From positions 8,047 to 72,046 of the forward strand of contig CAZFSM010000020.1 in the NCBI GenBank assembly GCA_964521625.1: a DNA stretch of 64,000 bases, given 5' to 3'. Position 1 is the first letter of the stretch; the number at the start of each line of letters is the position of its first letter. Positions 44,061-51,384 of the stretch are shown one piece after another. Made by a program: the position numbers and the translations under genes. The notes under the pieces are model-generated. The model made no database searches, had not been told where the DNA came from, and worked only from the letters and a program-made list of their open reading frames with translations. The stretch comes from UBA1444 sp964521625 (GTDB lineage Bacteria > Bacillota > Negativicutes > UBA1444).

Positions 44061-44365
44061 CACACCTCGCCCCCCTTCAGGTTGGAGGTAATGACCATGC
44101 CGGCTTTCACCGGCGTGACGCAGGTCCGCACATTGGGGATTCCATCCACCGTCATCGCACAGTCGGTGCAACGGCCAATACCGCAAAAGACACCGCGCGG
44201 TTCGCCAAACCGGGGTGTCCTACGCATCACGATCATCCCCTGGGCCAGTAGTGCGGCGGCGATCGGTTCGCCTTCCACCGCCTGAATTTCGGCCCCGTCC
44301 ACCGAAATGGTTACCAGCCGGCCAACCTCACGGTCGCCCAGTACCGGGTGTTTATCCACTCTCAT
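44060..44365 (-). CDS. [2Fe-2S] subunit (HcnA-like) of the oxidase complex
   Basis: The start is the ATG at 44365 (MRVDKHPVLG), five bases after the livF stop codon. 101 residues: TISVDGAEIQAVEGEPIAAALLAQG, then CGIGRCTDCAMTVDGIPNVRTC, the C-x4-C-x2-C-x(11)-C pattern of HcnA and the SoxA N-terminus. It binds one [2Fe-2S] cluster and probably delivers electrons to or from the FAD subunits. First gene of the four-gene oxidase block within the Liv operon. Confidence 0.9.
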   Translation of the reverse strand: MRVDKHPVLGDREVGRLVTISVDGAEIQAVEGEPIAAALLAQGMIVMRRTPRFGEPRGVFCGIGRCTDCAMTVDGIPNVRTCVTPVKAGMVITSNLKGGEV

Positions 44366-44369
44366 TTCT

Positions 44370-45071
44370 CTATTCCCCCAGATAGGCGCAGCGCACCTCA
44401 TCATTATCGATCAATTCTTCAGCCTGACCGGCCAACACTACTTCGCCTGTTTCCAACACATAGCCCCGGTCGGCAATCGACAGCGCCATGTGGGCATTCT
44501 GTTCCACCAGCAGGATTGTGGTCCCCTGTTCGTTGATATCAAGAATGGTTTCGAAAATCTGGTTTACCAGTAACGGCGCCAGGCCCATCGAAGGCTCATC
44601 CAACAACAGCAACCGCGGTCGGCTCATCATGCCGCGGCCGGTGGCCAGCATCTGCTGCTCGCCGCCGGACAGGGTCCCGGCATTTTGCTTCTTGCGTTCA
44701 AACAGGCGGGGAAACATTTCATAAATCCGCTGAATGTCGCGGGACACTTCATTGTCTTTGCGGGCATAAGCGCCGAGCAGCAAATTGTCCTCCACCGACA
44801 GTCGCGGAAATACCCGCCGACCTTCCGGCACCAGGGCAATTCCCTGCTTCACGATCGCCGCCGGCGACAAATTGGTGATACTTTGCCCATCCAGGCAGAT
44901 GTCGCCGGTTTTGCTGCGCAGCAAGCCGACCAGTGTTTTCAGGATCGTTGATTTGCCGGCCCCATTGGCGCCGATGATCGACACGATCTCGCCGGTATGC
45001 ACTTCCAGGCTGACGTTGCGCACGGCATGAATCGCGCCGTAATACACATTAATGTCTTTTACGTTTAACAA
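44370..45071 (-). CDS. livF: ABC transporter ATPase, LivF type
   Basis: I place the start at the TTG at 45071 (MLNVKDINVYYG), seven bases after GAGGTG and overlapping the end of livG. Walker A IGANGAGKST, LVPEGRRVFPRLSVEDNL (typical of LivF), signature LSGGEQQMLATGRGM and Walker B LLLLDEPSMGLAP. About 233 residues. It energises the Liv-type importer encoded upstream. The cargo here is inferred to be a lysine-related compound because of the riboswitch. Confidence 0.93.
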   Translation of the reverse strand: MLNVKDINVYYGAIHAVRNVSLEVHTGEIVSIIGANGAGKSTILKTLVGLLRSKTGDICLDGQSITNLSPAAIVKQGIALVPEGRRVFPRLSVEDNLLLGAYARKDNEVSRDIQRIYEMFPRLFERKKQNAGTLSGGEQQMLATGRGMMSRPRLLLLDEPSMGLAPLLVNQIFETILDINEQGTTILLVEQNAHMALSIADRGYVLETGEVVLAGQAEELIDNDEVRCAYLGE

Positions 45072-45834
45072 AGCGCTGCACCTCGCTTCCGATATAAGCT
45101 TCCACCACGGCGGGATTGCAGCGGACATCGGCCGGCAGTCCTTCGGCCAGCTTGACGCCATGATCAAACACGGTGACATGTTCGGCGATATTCATCACCA
45201 GCCGCATCTGGTGTTCGATCAGCAAAATCGTGATGCCAAAATCCTTCAGTTTCATAATCAGCTGCAGCAACGCATCCACTTCTTTGGGGTTCATGCCGGC
45301 CGCTGGCTCGTCCAGTAGCAGCAGTTTCGGCTCGCTGGCCAGGGCCCGGGCGATTTCCAACCGGCGCTGCGCACCATAGGGCAAGTTTTTCGCCATGTGA
45401 TCGGCCACTTTTTCCAACCCGACAAACGCTAGCAGTTCGGCTGCCTTCGCTTCGCTTTCGCTGCGTTCGCGCTGCAGTCGCTGCGTGTTGAACAGTCCGT
45501 CCAGCAAGCCGGTTTGGGTCTGGCTGTAACGGCCGAGAATGATGTTGTCGCGGGCAGTCAGGTTGGCGAACAGACGGATATTCTGGAAGGTCCGCGCCAT
45601 TCCCAGCGCCGTCATCTCGTGCGCCTTGCGGGCGGTGACCTCCTGATCGTTAAAGAAGATCTTGCCGGCTGTGGCAGGCAAAATGCCGCTGATCACATTG
45701 AAGAAGGTTGTCTTGCCCGAGCCGTTGGGACCGATAATCGCCGCAATCTTGCCTGCCTCGATGCTAAAATCGATTTCGTTGACCGCAATCAGGCCGCCAA
45801 AAGTTTTCTTGAGTTTTTCCGTTCGCAGTAGCAA
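45049..45834 (-). CDS. livG: ABC transporter ATPase, LivG type
   Basis: 261 residues from a TTG at 45834, after AAGGAGG. Walker A IGPNGSGKTTFFNVISG, LGMARTFQNIRLFANLT (LivG mark), NLPYGAQRRLEIARALA signature and LLLLDEPAAGMNP. The C-terminal ADVRCNPAVVEAYIG is the family ending. It works with LivF. Confidence 0.94.
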   Translation of the reverse strand: MLLRTEKLKKTFGGLIAVNEIDFSIEAGKIAAIIGPNGSGKTTFFNVISGILPATAGKIFFNDQEVTARKAHEMTALGMARTFQNIRLFANLTARDNIILGRYSQTQTGLLDGLFNTQRLQRERSESEAKAAELLAFVGLEKVADHMAKNLPYGAQRRLEIARALASEPKLLLLDEPAAGMNPKEVDALLQLIMKLKDFGITILLIEHQMRLVMNIAEHVTVFDHGVKLAEGLPADVRCNPAVVEAYIGSEVQRFVKRKRH

Positions 45835-45846
45835 AGCCAGGCCTCC

Positions 45847-46842
45847 TTATCGGCGAAATACGGTGTCGGCGCCCAGAATCCCCTGGGGCCGTACCCGCAT
45901 CATCATCATCAGAATCAGTCCAAATAGCACCAGCCAGGGATCAAATGGCAGGCCGATCGTGTCTTTGATCATTCGCAGCGCTTCCGGCAAAATCGTCAGC
46001 AGGAAGGCGCCGAGAAAGCAGCCGTGAATGCTGCGTGCCCCGCCGACCACCACCATCGTCAGCATCATGATCGACTCGGCCGAACTGAGCATATCCGGGC
46101 TGACAAACGACAGATAATGCGCCAGCAGACTGCCGGCCAGACCGGCAAAGAAGGCCGACAGGACAAATGCCAGCAATTTGTAGTAGGTTACATTGACCCC
46201 CATTGCCGCTGCGGCGATTTCATCTTCGCGAATCGCGGCAAAGGCCTGGCCGACCCGTGAATTTTCGATCCGACGCGAGAAAAAGGCCAAAAACAGGGCG
46301 AGTGCCAGCGCGAGCACAATAAAGGCCTCTTTGCCGGTTGCGCCGATGTCATTGAAACTGACAAACAATGAGGGAGTAACCAACCCCGGCAAACCGGCCG
46401 GTCCACCGGTCACTTCCAGGTTGAGCGCGATGTACTTGAAGACTTCGCCGCAGCCATACGTCACGACCACCAGAAACGGTCCGCGCACACGCACTGCCGG
46501 TGCGCCAAGCGGCAAGCCGACGATAGCCGACACTACGCCGGCAGCCAAAAACGCCGGCCAGAACGGCCAATGCAGCACCTGGGTCAGCAGGGCCGACGTA
46601 AAGGCGCCCAGCCCGAAAAACGCGGCATGGCCCAGCGAGGTCTGGCCGATATAGCCGGAAACAAAATTCAGGCTCAGCGCAGCAATGCTGTAAATCAGGC
46701 AGATCAGCAAAATATGCTTGAAATAGGGCGGAAACAGATATTCCGGACGATTTAGCACGGAGTCAATGAAGCTGACTCCCAATACGAAGACCGACAAGAG
46801 AAAGGCGCCGCGCCAGCCTTGCAGCCATTGTCTCCAAGCCAT
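45847..46842 (-). CDS. livM: ABC transporter permease, LivM type
   Basis: 331 residues with about eight to nine membrane segments. NFVSGYIGQTSLGHAAFFGLGA, VRGPFLVVVTYGCGEVFKYI and 'IREDEIAAAAMGVNVTYYKL' are LivM marks. It starts 15 bases after livH and pairs with it to form the translocation path. Confidence 0.94.
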   Translation of the reverse strand: MAWRQWLQGWRGAFLLSVFVLGVSFIDSVLNRPEYLFPPYFKHILLICLIYSIAALSLNFVSGYIGQTSLGHAAFFGLGAFTSALLTQVLHWPFWPAFLAAGVVSAIVGLPLGAPAVRVRGPFLVVVTYGCGEVFKYIALNLEVTGGPAGLPGLVTPSLFVSFNDIGATGKEAFIVLALALALFLAFFSRRIENSRVGQAFAAIREDEIAAAAMGVNVTYYKLLAFVLSAFFAGLAGSLLAHYLSFVSPDMLSSAESIMMLTMVVVGGARSIHGCFLGAFLLTILPEALRMIKDTIGLPFDPWLVLFGLILMMMMRVRPQGILGADTVFRR

Positions 46843-46856
46843 GCAGATGCCTCCCC

Positions 46857-47741
46857 TTACACTTTCTCTTCAAATTTATAGCCCATCAGGCCGGTCGGTT
46901 TGACAATCAGCGTCAGAATCATCGCAATAAATGCGATCGCGTCACGGTAACCGGAGGAGATATAGGCCGAAGACACATTTTCGGCAATACCCAGCAGCAA
47001 GCCTGCCACCATCGCGCCGGAGATACTGCCGACCCCGCCGAGCACGGCGACTGCCCAGCCTTTCAAACCGGCCATCGATCCCATCATCGGATCAATCGCA
47101 TAAAGCACGCCGACCAATACTCCGGCGGCGCCGCCCAGCATGCCGCTGACGCCAAACGTCAGCATCACCAGTTTTTCGACTTCCACACCCATCAGGCCGA
47201 CCATCTCAAAATCCTGTGAAGCCGCCAGCATCGCTTTGCCCATCATCGTGCGGGTAATGAACCATTGCAACAGCGCCATGATCACCAGCGTAACCCCGAA
47301 GATGAACAGTTGCAGGCTGTTGATTGTCAATGTGCTTGCGCCAAACGGGATATGCATCACCGTAAATTCAAAGGTCGCCGGGTAGGCCCGGGCATGCGGT
47401 TCCCACACCAGTGCGGCCAGATAACGCAGAAACGTCGACGCGCCAAGCGCCGTGATGAACGACGCCAGCTTCGGACTAGTGCGCAGGGGTCGATAAGCCA
47501 TCCGGTCAATCAATAACGCCACCAAACCGCTGGCCATCATCGCGATGATCAGCGCGGCGATTAAATTCACTTTAAAAACCGAAACCATGAAAAAGCCGAC
47601 AAATGCGCCGATCATGAACACTTCGCCATGTGTCCAGTTAATCAGGCCGACGATACCAAACACAACCGTCCAGCCTATGGCGATCAGCGAGTAAATTCCG
47701 CCCAGCGCCATTCCGTTGATAATTTGTTGAATCAGAACCAA
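46857..47741 (-). CDS. livH: ABC transporter permease, LivH type
   Basis: 294 residues with about eight segments: INGMALGGIYSLIAIGWTVVFGI, INWTHGEVFMIGAF and KGWAVAVLGGVGSISGAMVAG are LivH marks. A 14-pair hairpin (47765-47793) separates it from livJ, so expression relative to livJ may be lower. Confidence 0.94.
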   Translation of the reverse strand: MVLIQQIINGMALGGIYSLIAIGWTVVFGIVGLINWTHGEVFMIGAFVGFFMVSVFKVNLIAALIIAMMASGLVALLIDRMAYRPLRTSPKLASFITALGASTFLRYLAALVWEPHARAYPATFEFTVMHIPFGASTLTINSLQLFIFGVTLVIMALLQWFITRTMMGKAMLAASQDFEMVGLMGVEVEKLVMLTFGVSGMLGGAAGVLVGVLYAIDPMMGSMAGLKGWAVAVLGGVGSISGAMVAGLLLGIAENVSSAYISSGYRDAIAFIAMILTLIVKPTGLMGYKFEEKV

Positions 47742-47764
47742 CTCGACACCTCCGCTTAGAAAAC

Positions 47765-47793
47765 GCGCGGGAACGGCCTGGCCGCTCCCGCGC
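47765..47793 (-). terminator. Stable hairpin between livJ and livH
   Basis: GCGCGGGAACGGCC pairs with GGCCGCTCCCGCGC (14 pairs with one mismatch or G-U); on the minus strand it is followed only by GTTTTC. It is probably an attenuator or RNA stabiliser that raises livJ over the downstream genes. Confidence 0.5.
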
Positions 47794-47822
47794 CTGCATT
47801 GAAAGGCTGGGTCTTGCGACAG

Positions 47823-48974
47823 CTATTGGGCTACGACAAACTTGCCGTCTTTTACAGTTACGAACAGATAGGGACGAACCCAGTCACCCTTGTCATCAAA
47901 CGTGACGGTACCGGTAATTCCCTTGAACGAGCTGGCAGTCATTGCCTCACGCATGCTCTCGCGGGTAACGGCTCCTTTGGCTGCGGCTTTTTCCAGCGCA
48001 TCTTTCAGCACATAACCCTGGTCATACGCCAGCGCAGCAAAGGTATCGGGGTCCATGCCATTTTTTTCTTTATATTTTTTTACGAAATCCTGCACCTTCG
48101 GATCAGGATTGGTCGGCACGAATACGCCGAGGAAATAGGTGTTTTCGACGGCTTTGCCGGCGATTTCAATATATTTGGGGCTATAGAGTCCGGTCGGGCC
48201 GACGATCGGCATGTTCAGGCCCATTTCCCGCGCCTGTTTTACAATCAGACCGCCATCGGTATAGGTGCTGCCGACCAGCAGGACTTCCGGCGCTTCGGCT
48301 TTGACTTTGGTCAACAGGGCCGAATAGTCTTTGTCTGTGGCCAGATAGGTTTGGGCGGAGGTCATTTCGATACCGAGTTTTTTCGCCTGTTCCTGTGTTG
48401 ATGTCAGCAGGCCTTTGCCGTAATCATTGTTCAGGTAAAGTAGCGCCATTTTTTTCGGTTTGAACTTTTGCGCCGACAGATCGACCATCAAGCCGCCGAC
48501 TTTGTCGTCCTGCACGGCCATCCGGAAAAAATATTTGCTCATGCCGGACAGTTTGTGAGTGCTGGAAGAAACGACAGAATGAGGAACTTTTGCTTTGTCA
48601 GTAATCGGCACCATCGCCAGCGTGTTGGAGCTGAGACAGGACCCGACGATCGCCACTACGCTCTTCATATCGGCGAATTTCTGGGCGCCGGCTGCCGCCT
48701 GTTTGGGATCTCCGGCATCATCGTGGGTCAGCAGTTCGATTTGCTGGCCTTTGATGCCGCCAGCCTTGTTGATTTCTTCCAGAGCCATTTCCAGCCCTTT
48801 GCGGTGACTGACACCATAGGTCGCGGCGTCACCGGTGAGCGGATTGACCATCGCAATCGTGATTTTCGCCGGGGCTTGCGCTGCCGGGGCTGCTGGCGAA
48901 CCACCGCAACCGGCCACCACGACAAGGAACAACAGGATCATGGCAAGGGACAACGCACGCAGATTCTTTGACAA
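47823..48974 (-). CDS. Liv-type amino acid-binding lipoprotein, lysine-riboswitch controlled
   Basis: I start at the TTG at 48974 (MSKNLRALSL), about six bases after AAGGAGGAG; the ATG at 48995 is upstream of that site. 383 residues with the lipobox VVVAGC. The mature part is a type I periplasmic binding fold of the LivJ/LivK family: VNPLTGDAATYGVSHRKGLEMAL, GSCLSSNTLAMVPITDKA, ALLYLNNDYGKGL. Family members bind leucine/isoleucine/valine, amides, or aromatic acids. The upstream lysine riboswitch suggests that lysine or a lysine derivative is the ligand here, which is inference. Confidence 0.9.
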   Translation of the reverse strand: MSKNLRALSLAMILLFLVVVAGCGGSPAAPAAQAPAKITIAMVNPLTGDAATYGVSHRKGLEMALEEINKAGGIKGQQIELLTHDDAGDPKQAAAGAQKFADMKSVVAIVGSCLSSNTLAMVPITDKAKVPHSVVSSSTHKLSGMSKYFFRMAVQDDKVGGLMVDLSAQKFKPKKMALLYLNNDYGKGLLTSTQEQAKKLGIEMTSAQTYLATDKDYSALLTKVKAEAPEVLLVGSTYTDGGLIVKQAREMGLNMPIVGPTGLYSPKYIEIAGKAVENTYFLGVFVPTNPDPKVQDFVKKYKEKNGMDPDTFAALAYDQGYVLKDALEKAAAKGAVTRESMREAMTASSFKGITGTVTFDDKGDWVRPYLFVTVKDGKFVVAQ

Positions 48975-49013
48975 AACGACTCCTCCTTCATTCATACTGT
49001 CATATTGTGAAAT

Positions 49014-49050
49014 GGGAAAAATAAAACACCGGTGAGCTTTCTCCCGGTGT
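49014..49050 (-). terminator. Lysine riboswitch expression-platform terminator
   Basis: On the minus strand ACACCGGGAG pairs with CTCACCGGTGT (10 pairs, one bulged A, loop AAAG) and is followed by TTTATTTTT. Its GAGAAAGCTC segment (49043-49034) can alternatively pair with the riboswitch P1 3' strand GAGCTATCTC (49101-49092) with one mismatch. That makes the two structures mutually exclusive and forms an antiterminator. Confidence 0.85.
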
Positions 49051-49091
49051 ACGGCAACTGATCAAACACGATCGTGTTCTCGCCGCTCGTC

Positions 49092-49255
49092 GAGATAGCT
49101 CTTCACCAACATTGGTGACAGACACACACCTGTTCGATGCGTACCCAGCACGGAGCTTCTGACAAGCTCCCCGCTTCGGCGATCACCCTTTCGCGCCGGG
49201 TCTGCGATGTCCTTCTCGCCGGCGGTACTGATGTTGCTCGCTCCTCTACTCTCTG
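49092..49255 (-). ncRNA. Lysine riboswitch (L-box) aptamer
   Basis: Minus strand. The core motifs of the L-box occur in the right order: P1 5' strand GAGAGTAG (49253-49246), AGGAGCG, the loop-E-type AGTA (49229-49226), GCGAAAGGG, the conserved CGCCGAAG (49181-49174), a P4 stem GGAGCTTGTCAGAAGCTCC, GCTGGGTAC (49149-49141), CTGTCACC and the closing GAGCTATCTC (49101-49092). P1 forms with one bulged G. The downstream terminator and antiterminator show an OFF switch: lysine binding stabilises P1 and allows termination before livJ. Confidence 0.9.
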
Positions 49256-49285
49256 GCACTTTTGCGATTTTATAACTTCACGTCT

Positions 49286-49315
49286 ATTCTACTCCGGCTC
49301 TTCCCGCACTGTCAA
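49286..49315 (-). promoter_or_regulatory. Sigma-70 promoter of the lysine riboswitch operon
   Basis: On the minus strand TTGACA (49315-49310), an 18-base spacer and TAGAAT (49291-49286). The RNA starts about 25 bases before the aptamer. Confidence 0.8.
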
Positions 49316-49354
49316 CGGGGTTTTTCCTTGTAGATAAGGACTTTCTGTCCCTTG

Positions 49355-50206
49355 TCAGCGAAAAACCTCGCCGGCATGGTATGAGCTGCGCACCAACGGT
49401 CCGGAGGCAACATGGCCAAAGCCCATCCGCTTGGCCTGTTCCGCCAAAAACGCAAACCTATCAGGGTGGATATAATCTACCACCGGCAAGTGGTCCCTCG
49501 TCGGTCGCAAATATTGACCGACGGTCAGCGAGTTGACACCAACCTGTCGCAAATCGGCAAGCACCGACAGCACTTCCGCTTCCGTCTCGCCCAGGCCCAG
49601 CATCAGGCCACTTTTCACCCAGGGTATGCCAAACTCCGCCGCCTGCCGCAGCACCGTCAACGACTGCCTGTAATCAGCCCGCGGTCGCACCTGTTCATAC
49701 AACCTGGGAACCGTCTCCACGTTATGGTTGAACACATCCGGTCGCTCGATCAATACGATTTGCAGCGACTGGCGATTGCCGGCAAAATCGGGCGTCAGCA
49801 CTTCAACCGTAGTCGCCTTGCCTTTGGCGCGAATATTACGGATACAGGCGGCGAATTGTTCCGCGCCGCCATCTGGCAAATCATCGCGGGTAACCGAAGT
49901 CACCACCGCATGCTTCACTCCCATCCGGTCCACGGCTATCGCCACGTTTTCCGCTTCGGTCTCGTCAACCGGTGGTGGGTCGCCCTTAGGCACGCCGCAG
50001 AAACGGCAACCGCGGGTGCAGATGCCGCCCAGGATCAAAAATGTCGCCGTCCCGGCGTGAAAACACTCGCCCAAATTGGGACAAGAAGCGCTGCGACACA
50101 CCGTGTGCAAATTCAAATCATCAATCAAACCTTGCACTTGGTCGATACCGCCGGCTGGGATACGCCGGATCAGCCAGGGCGCGCGTTCTGCCATATCCGA
50201 TTTCAT
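49355..50206 (-). CDS. lipA: Lipoyl synthase
   Basis: The start is the ATG at 50206 (MKSDMAERAP), six bases after AGGTGA. 283 residues. The auxiliary [4Fe-4S] motif CRSASCPNLGEC and the radical-SAM motif CTRGCRFCGVP are intact, as is VTSVTRDDLPDGG. It inserts two sulfurs into octanoyl groups on the E2 protein of the adjacent operon genes. Last gene of the dehydrogenase operon. Confidence 0.96.
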   Translation of the reverse strand: MKSDMAERAPWLIRRIPAGGIDQVQGLIDDLNLHTVCRSASCPNLGECFHAGTATFLILGGICTRGCRFCGVPKGDPPPVDETEAENVAIAVDRMGVKHAVVTSVTRDDLPDGGAEQFAACIRNIRAKGKATTVEVLTPDFAGNRQSLQIVLIERPDVFNHNVETVPRLYEQVRPRADYRQSLTVLRQAAEFGIPWVKSGLMLGLGETEAEVLSVLADLRQVGVNSLTVGQYLRPTRDHLPVVDYIHPDRFAFLAEQAKRMGFGHVASGPLVRSSYHAGEVFR

Positions 50207-50237
50207 CAAAAGTCACCTGTTTCCCTTCGTGCGTTGT

Positions 50238-50720
50238 TCATAGTTCCGGGCTGAACACCATCAGGCCCGACTCCGGATCATAGCGTCGCATCAGTTTTGC
50301 TCCGTCAAATTCCACGATCACCAAATCGATTGTTGCCAATACAGGGTTTCCGCCAGCAGAAAAATGGCCGCCAAAGACAACGCGATCCGGCGTCACTCCT
50401 TGTGCGTGAAGGTGAATCATCCGTTCACCTTTTTCCGACTGGCAGATGACGCCTTGTCCGCCCAGCAAATCGATCGGTCCATCGATTTCTATCGGCTCGC
50501 AGAAACGAAAACCCAGTGGTTGCGTTGGATCTTTTAATGGAATGATATAGGTAGCTTGGGACAGACTTCCCATCACACTGCCGAAATAGCCGTATTCGAT
50601 GTGATGCTTGTGGCAGACCGCTTCAATCCCTGACACCAGGTCGGTTCCAGGCATCAGTCGGGCGGCAATGGTGCGGCCTTTATGCGCTTCGACGGAAACG
50701 AATTGTTTATCTTGGGACAA
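50238..50720 (-). CDS. PPC/DUF296 domain protein
   Basis: I choose the TTG at 50720 as start, eight bases after AGAGGGGG, overlapping the lipB stop. About 160 residues of the PPC (DUF296) fold: VEAHKGRTIAARLMPGTDLVSGI, YGYFGSVMGSLSQATY, HLHAQGVT, 'GGHFSAGGNPVLATIDLVIVEF'. In plants PPC domains join AT-hook DNA binding; bacterial ones are stand-alone, trimeric and of unknown role. The placement between lipB and lipA is striking and suggests a link with lipoate metabolism. Confidence 0.8.
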   Translation of the reverse strand: MSQDKQFVSVEAHKGRTIAARLMPGTDLVSGIEAVCHKHHIEYGYFGSVMGSLSQATYIIPLKDPTQPLGFRFCEPIEIDGPIDLLGGQGVICQSEKGERMIHLHAQGVTPDRVVFGGHFSAGGNPVLATIDLVIVEFDGAKLMRRYDPESGLMVFSPEL

Positions 50721-50724
50721 AACA

Positions 50725-51384
50725 TCAAGCCCCCTCTGTTTGCTGCAGCTCGGCTGCAAATACCTTTGCAAACTCTGTCAGCAATTGTTCAGCCACTTCA
50801 GTTACTGTTGCCGTCACGCCAGAAGTCCGCAGGCTGGTTACACCAAACTCCTCGATACCGCAAGGAACAATTTGTTGAAACAGCGACAAATCATTGTTTA
50901 CATTCAGCGCAAACCCGTGACCTGAAATCCAGCGACGCACACTGACCCCAATCGCCGCCAATTTGCGGTTACCGGCCCAGACCCCGGTATAGCGGGCTTT
51001 CCGCCCGGCAGTGATTCCATAACGGCTGGCGGTCCGAATCAACACTTCTTCCAGTTGTTCGACATACCAGTGCACATCTTCCTGCCAAAGGCTCAGGTTG
51101 ATCACTGGATAGCCCACCAGCTGCCCCGGATTGTGGCAGGTGATGTTGCCGCCGCGGTCCGTCTCGACAAACAGGATCTGCGCGTCCTGCAATCCTGACA
51201 GTGATGCGCGCAGGTTTTCCCTCCCGCCGCTCCGGCCGGCTGTAATCACTGGCTGATGTTCGAGTAAAATCAGTACGCCGGCGAATTGTCCTGCGGCAAC
51301 CCGCTGCCTGGCCTGTTGCTGGAGTTCTATCCCTTCCTGATAAGAAACCAGGCCCGGGCGGATCACCTGAACCTGTCGGTTCAT
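50725..51384 (-). CDS. lipB: Lipoyl(octanoyl) transferase
   Basis: 219 residues. The LipB motif 'TDRGGNITCHNPGQLVGYPV' (in part), YTGVWAGNRKLAAIGVSVRRW with the catalytic Lys, and VPCGIEEFGVTSL with the catalytic Cys are intact. It moves octanoyl from acyl carrier protein to the E2 lipoyl-domain lysine, for LipA to convert. It starts with ATG one base inside the end of the lpd frame. Confidence 0.95.
   Translation of the reverse strand: MNRQVQVIRPGLVSYQEGIELQQQARQRVAAGQFAGVLILLEHQPVITAGRSGGRENLRASLSGLQDAQILFVETDRGGNITCHNPGQLVGYPVINLSLWQEDVHWYVEQLEEVLIRTASRYGITAGRKARYTGVWAGNRKLAAIGVSVRRWISGHGFALNVNNDLSLFQQIVPCGIEEFGVTSLRTSGVTATVTEVAEQLLTEFAKVFAAELQQTEGA

Noticed and set aside
49092..49255. 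Reading the livJ leader as a cobalamin or T-box element
   Set aside because: It lacks the B12-box and the T-box AGGGTGG motif, whereas all L-box core motifs are present in order.
49062..49259. A 65-codon minus-strand open frame upstream of livJ
   Set aside because: It lies over the lysine riboswitch aptamer, has no ribosome binding site and its peptide has no family; the RNA structure explains the sequence.
49412..50254. A 280-codon plus-strand open frame antisense to lipA
   Set aside because: lipA is complete with all FeS motifs; the opposite frame has no motif or ribosome binding site.
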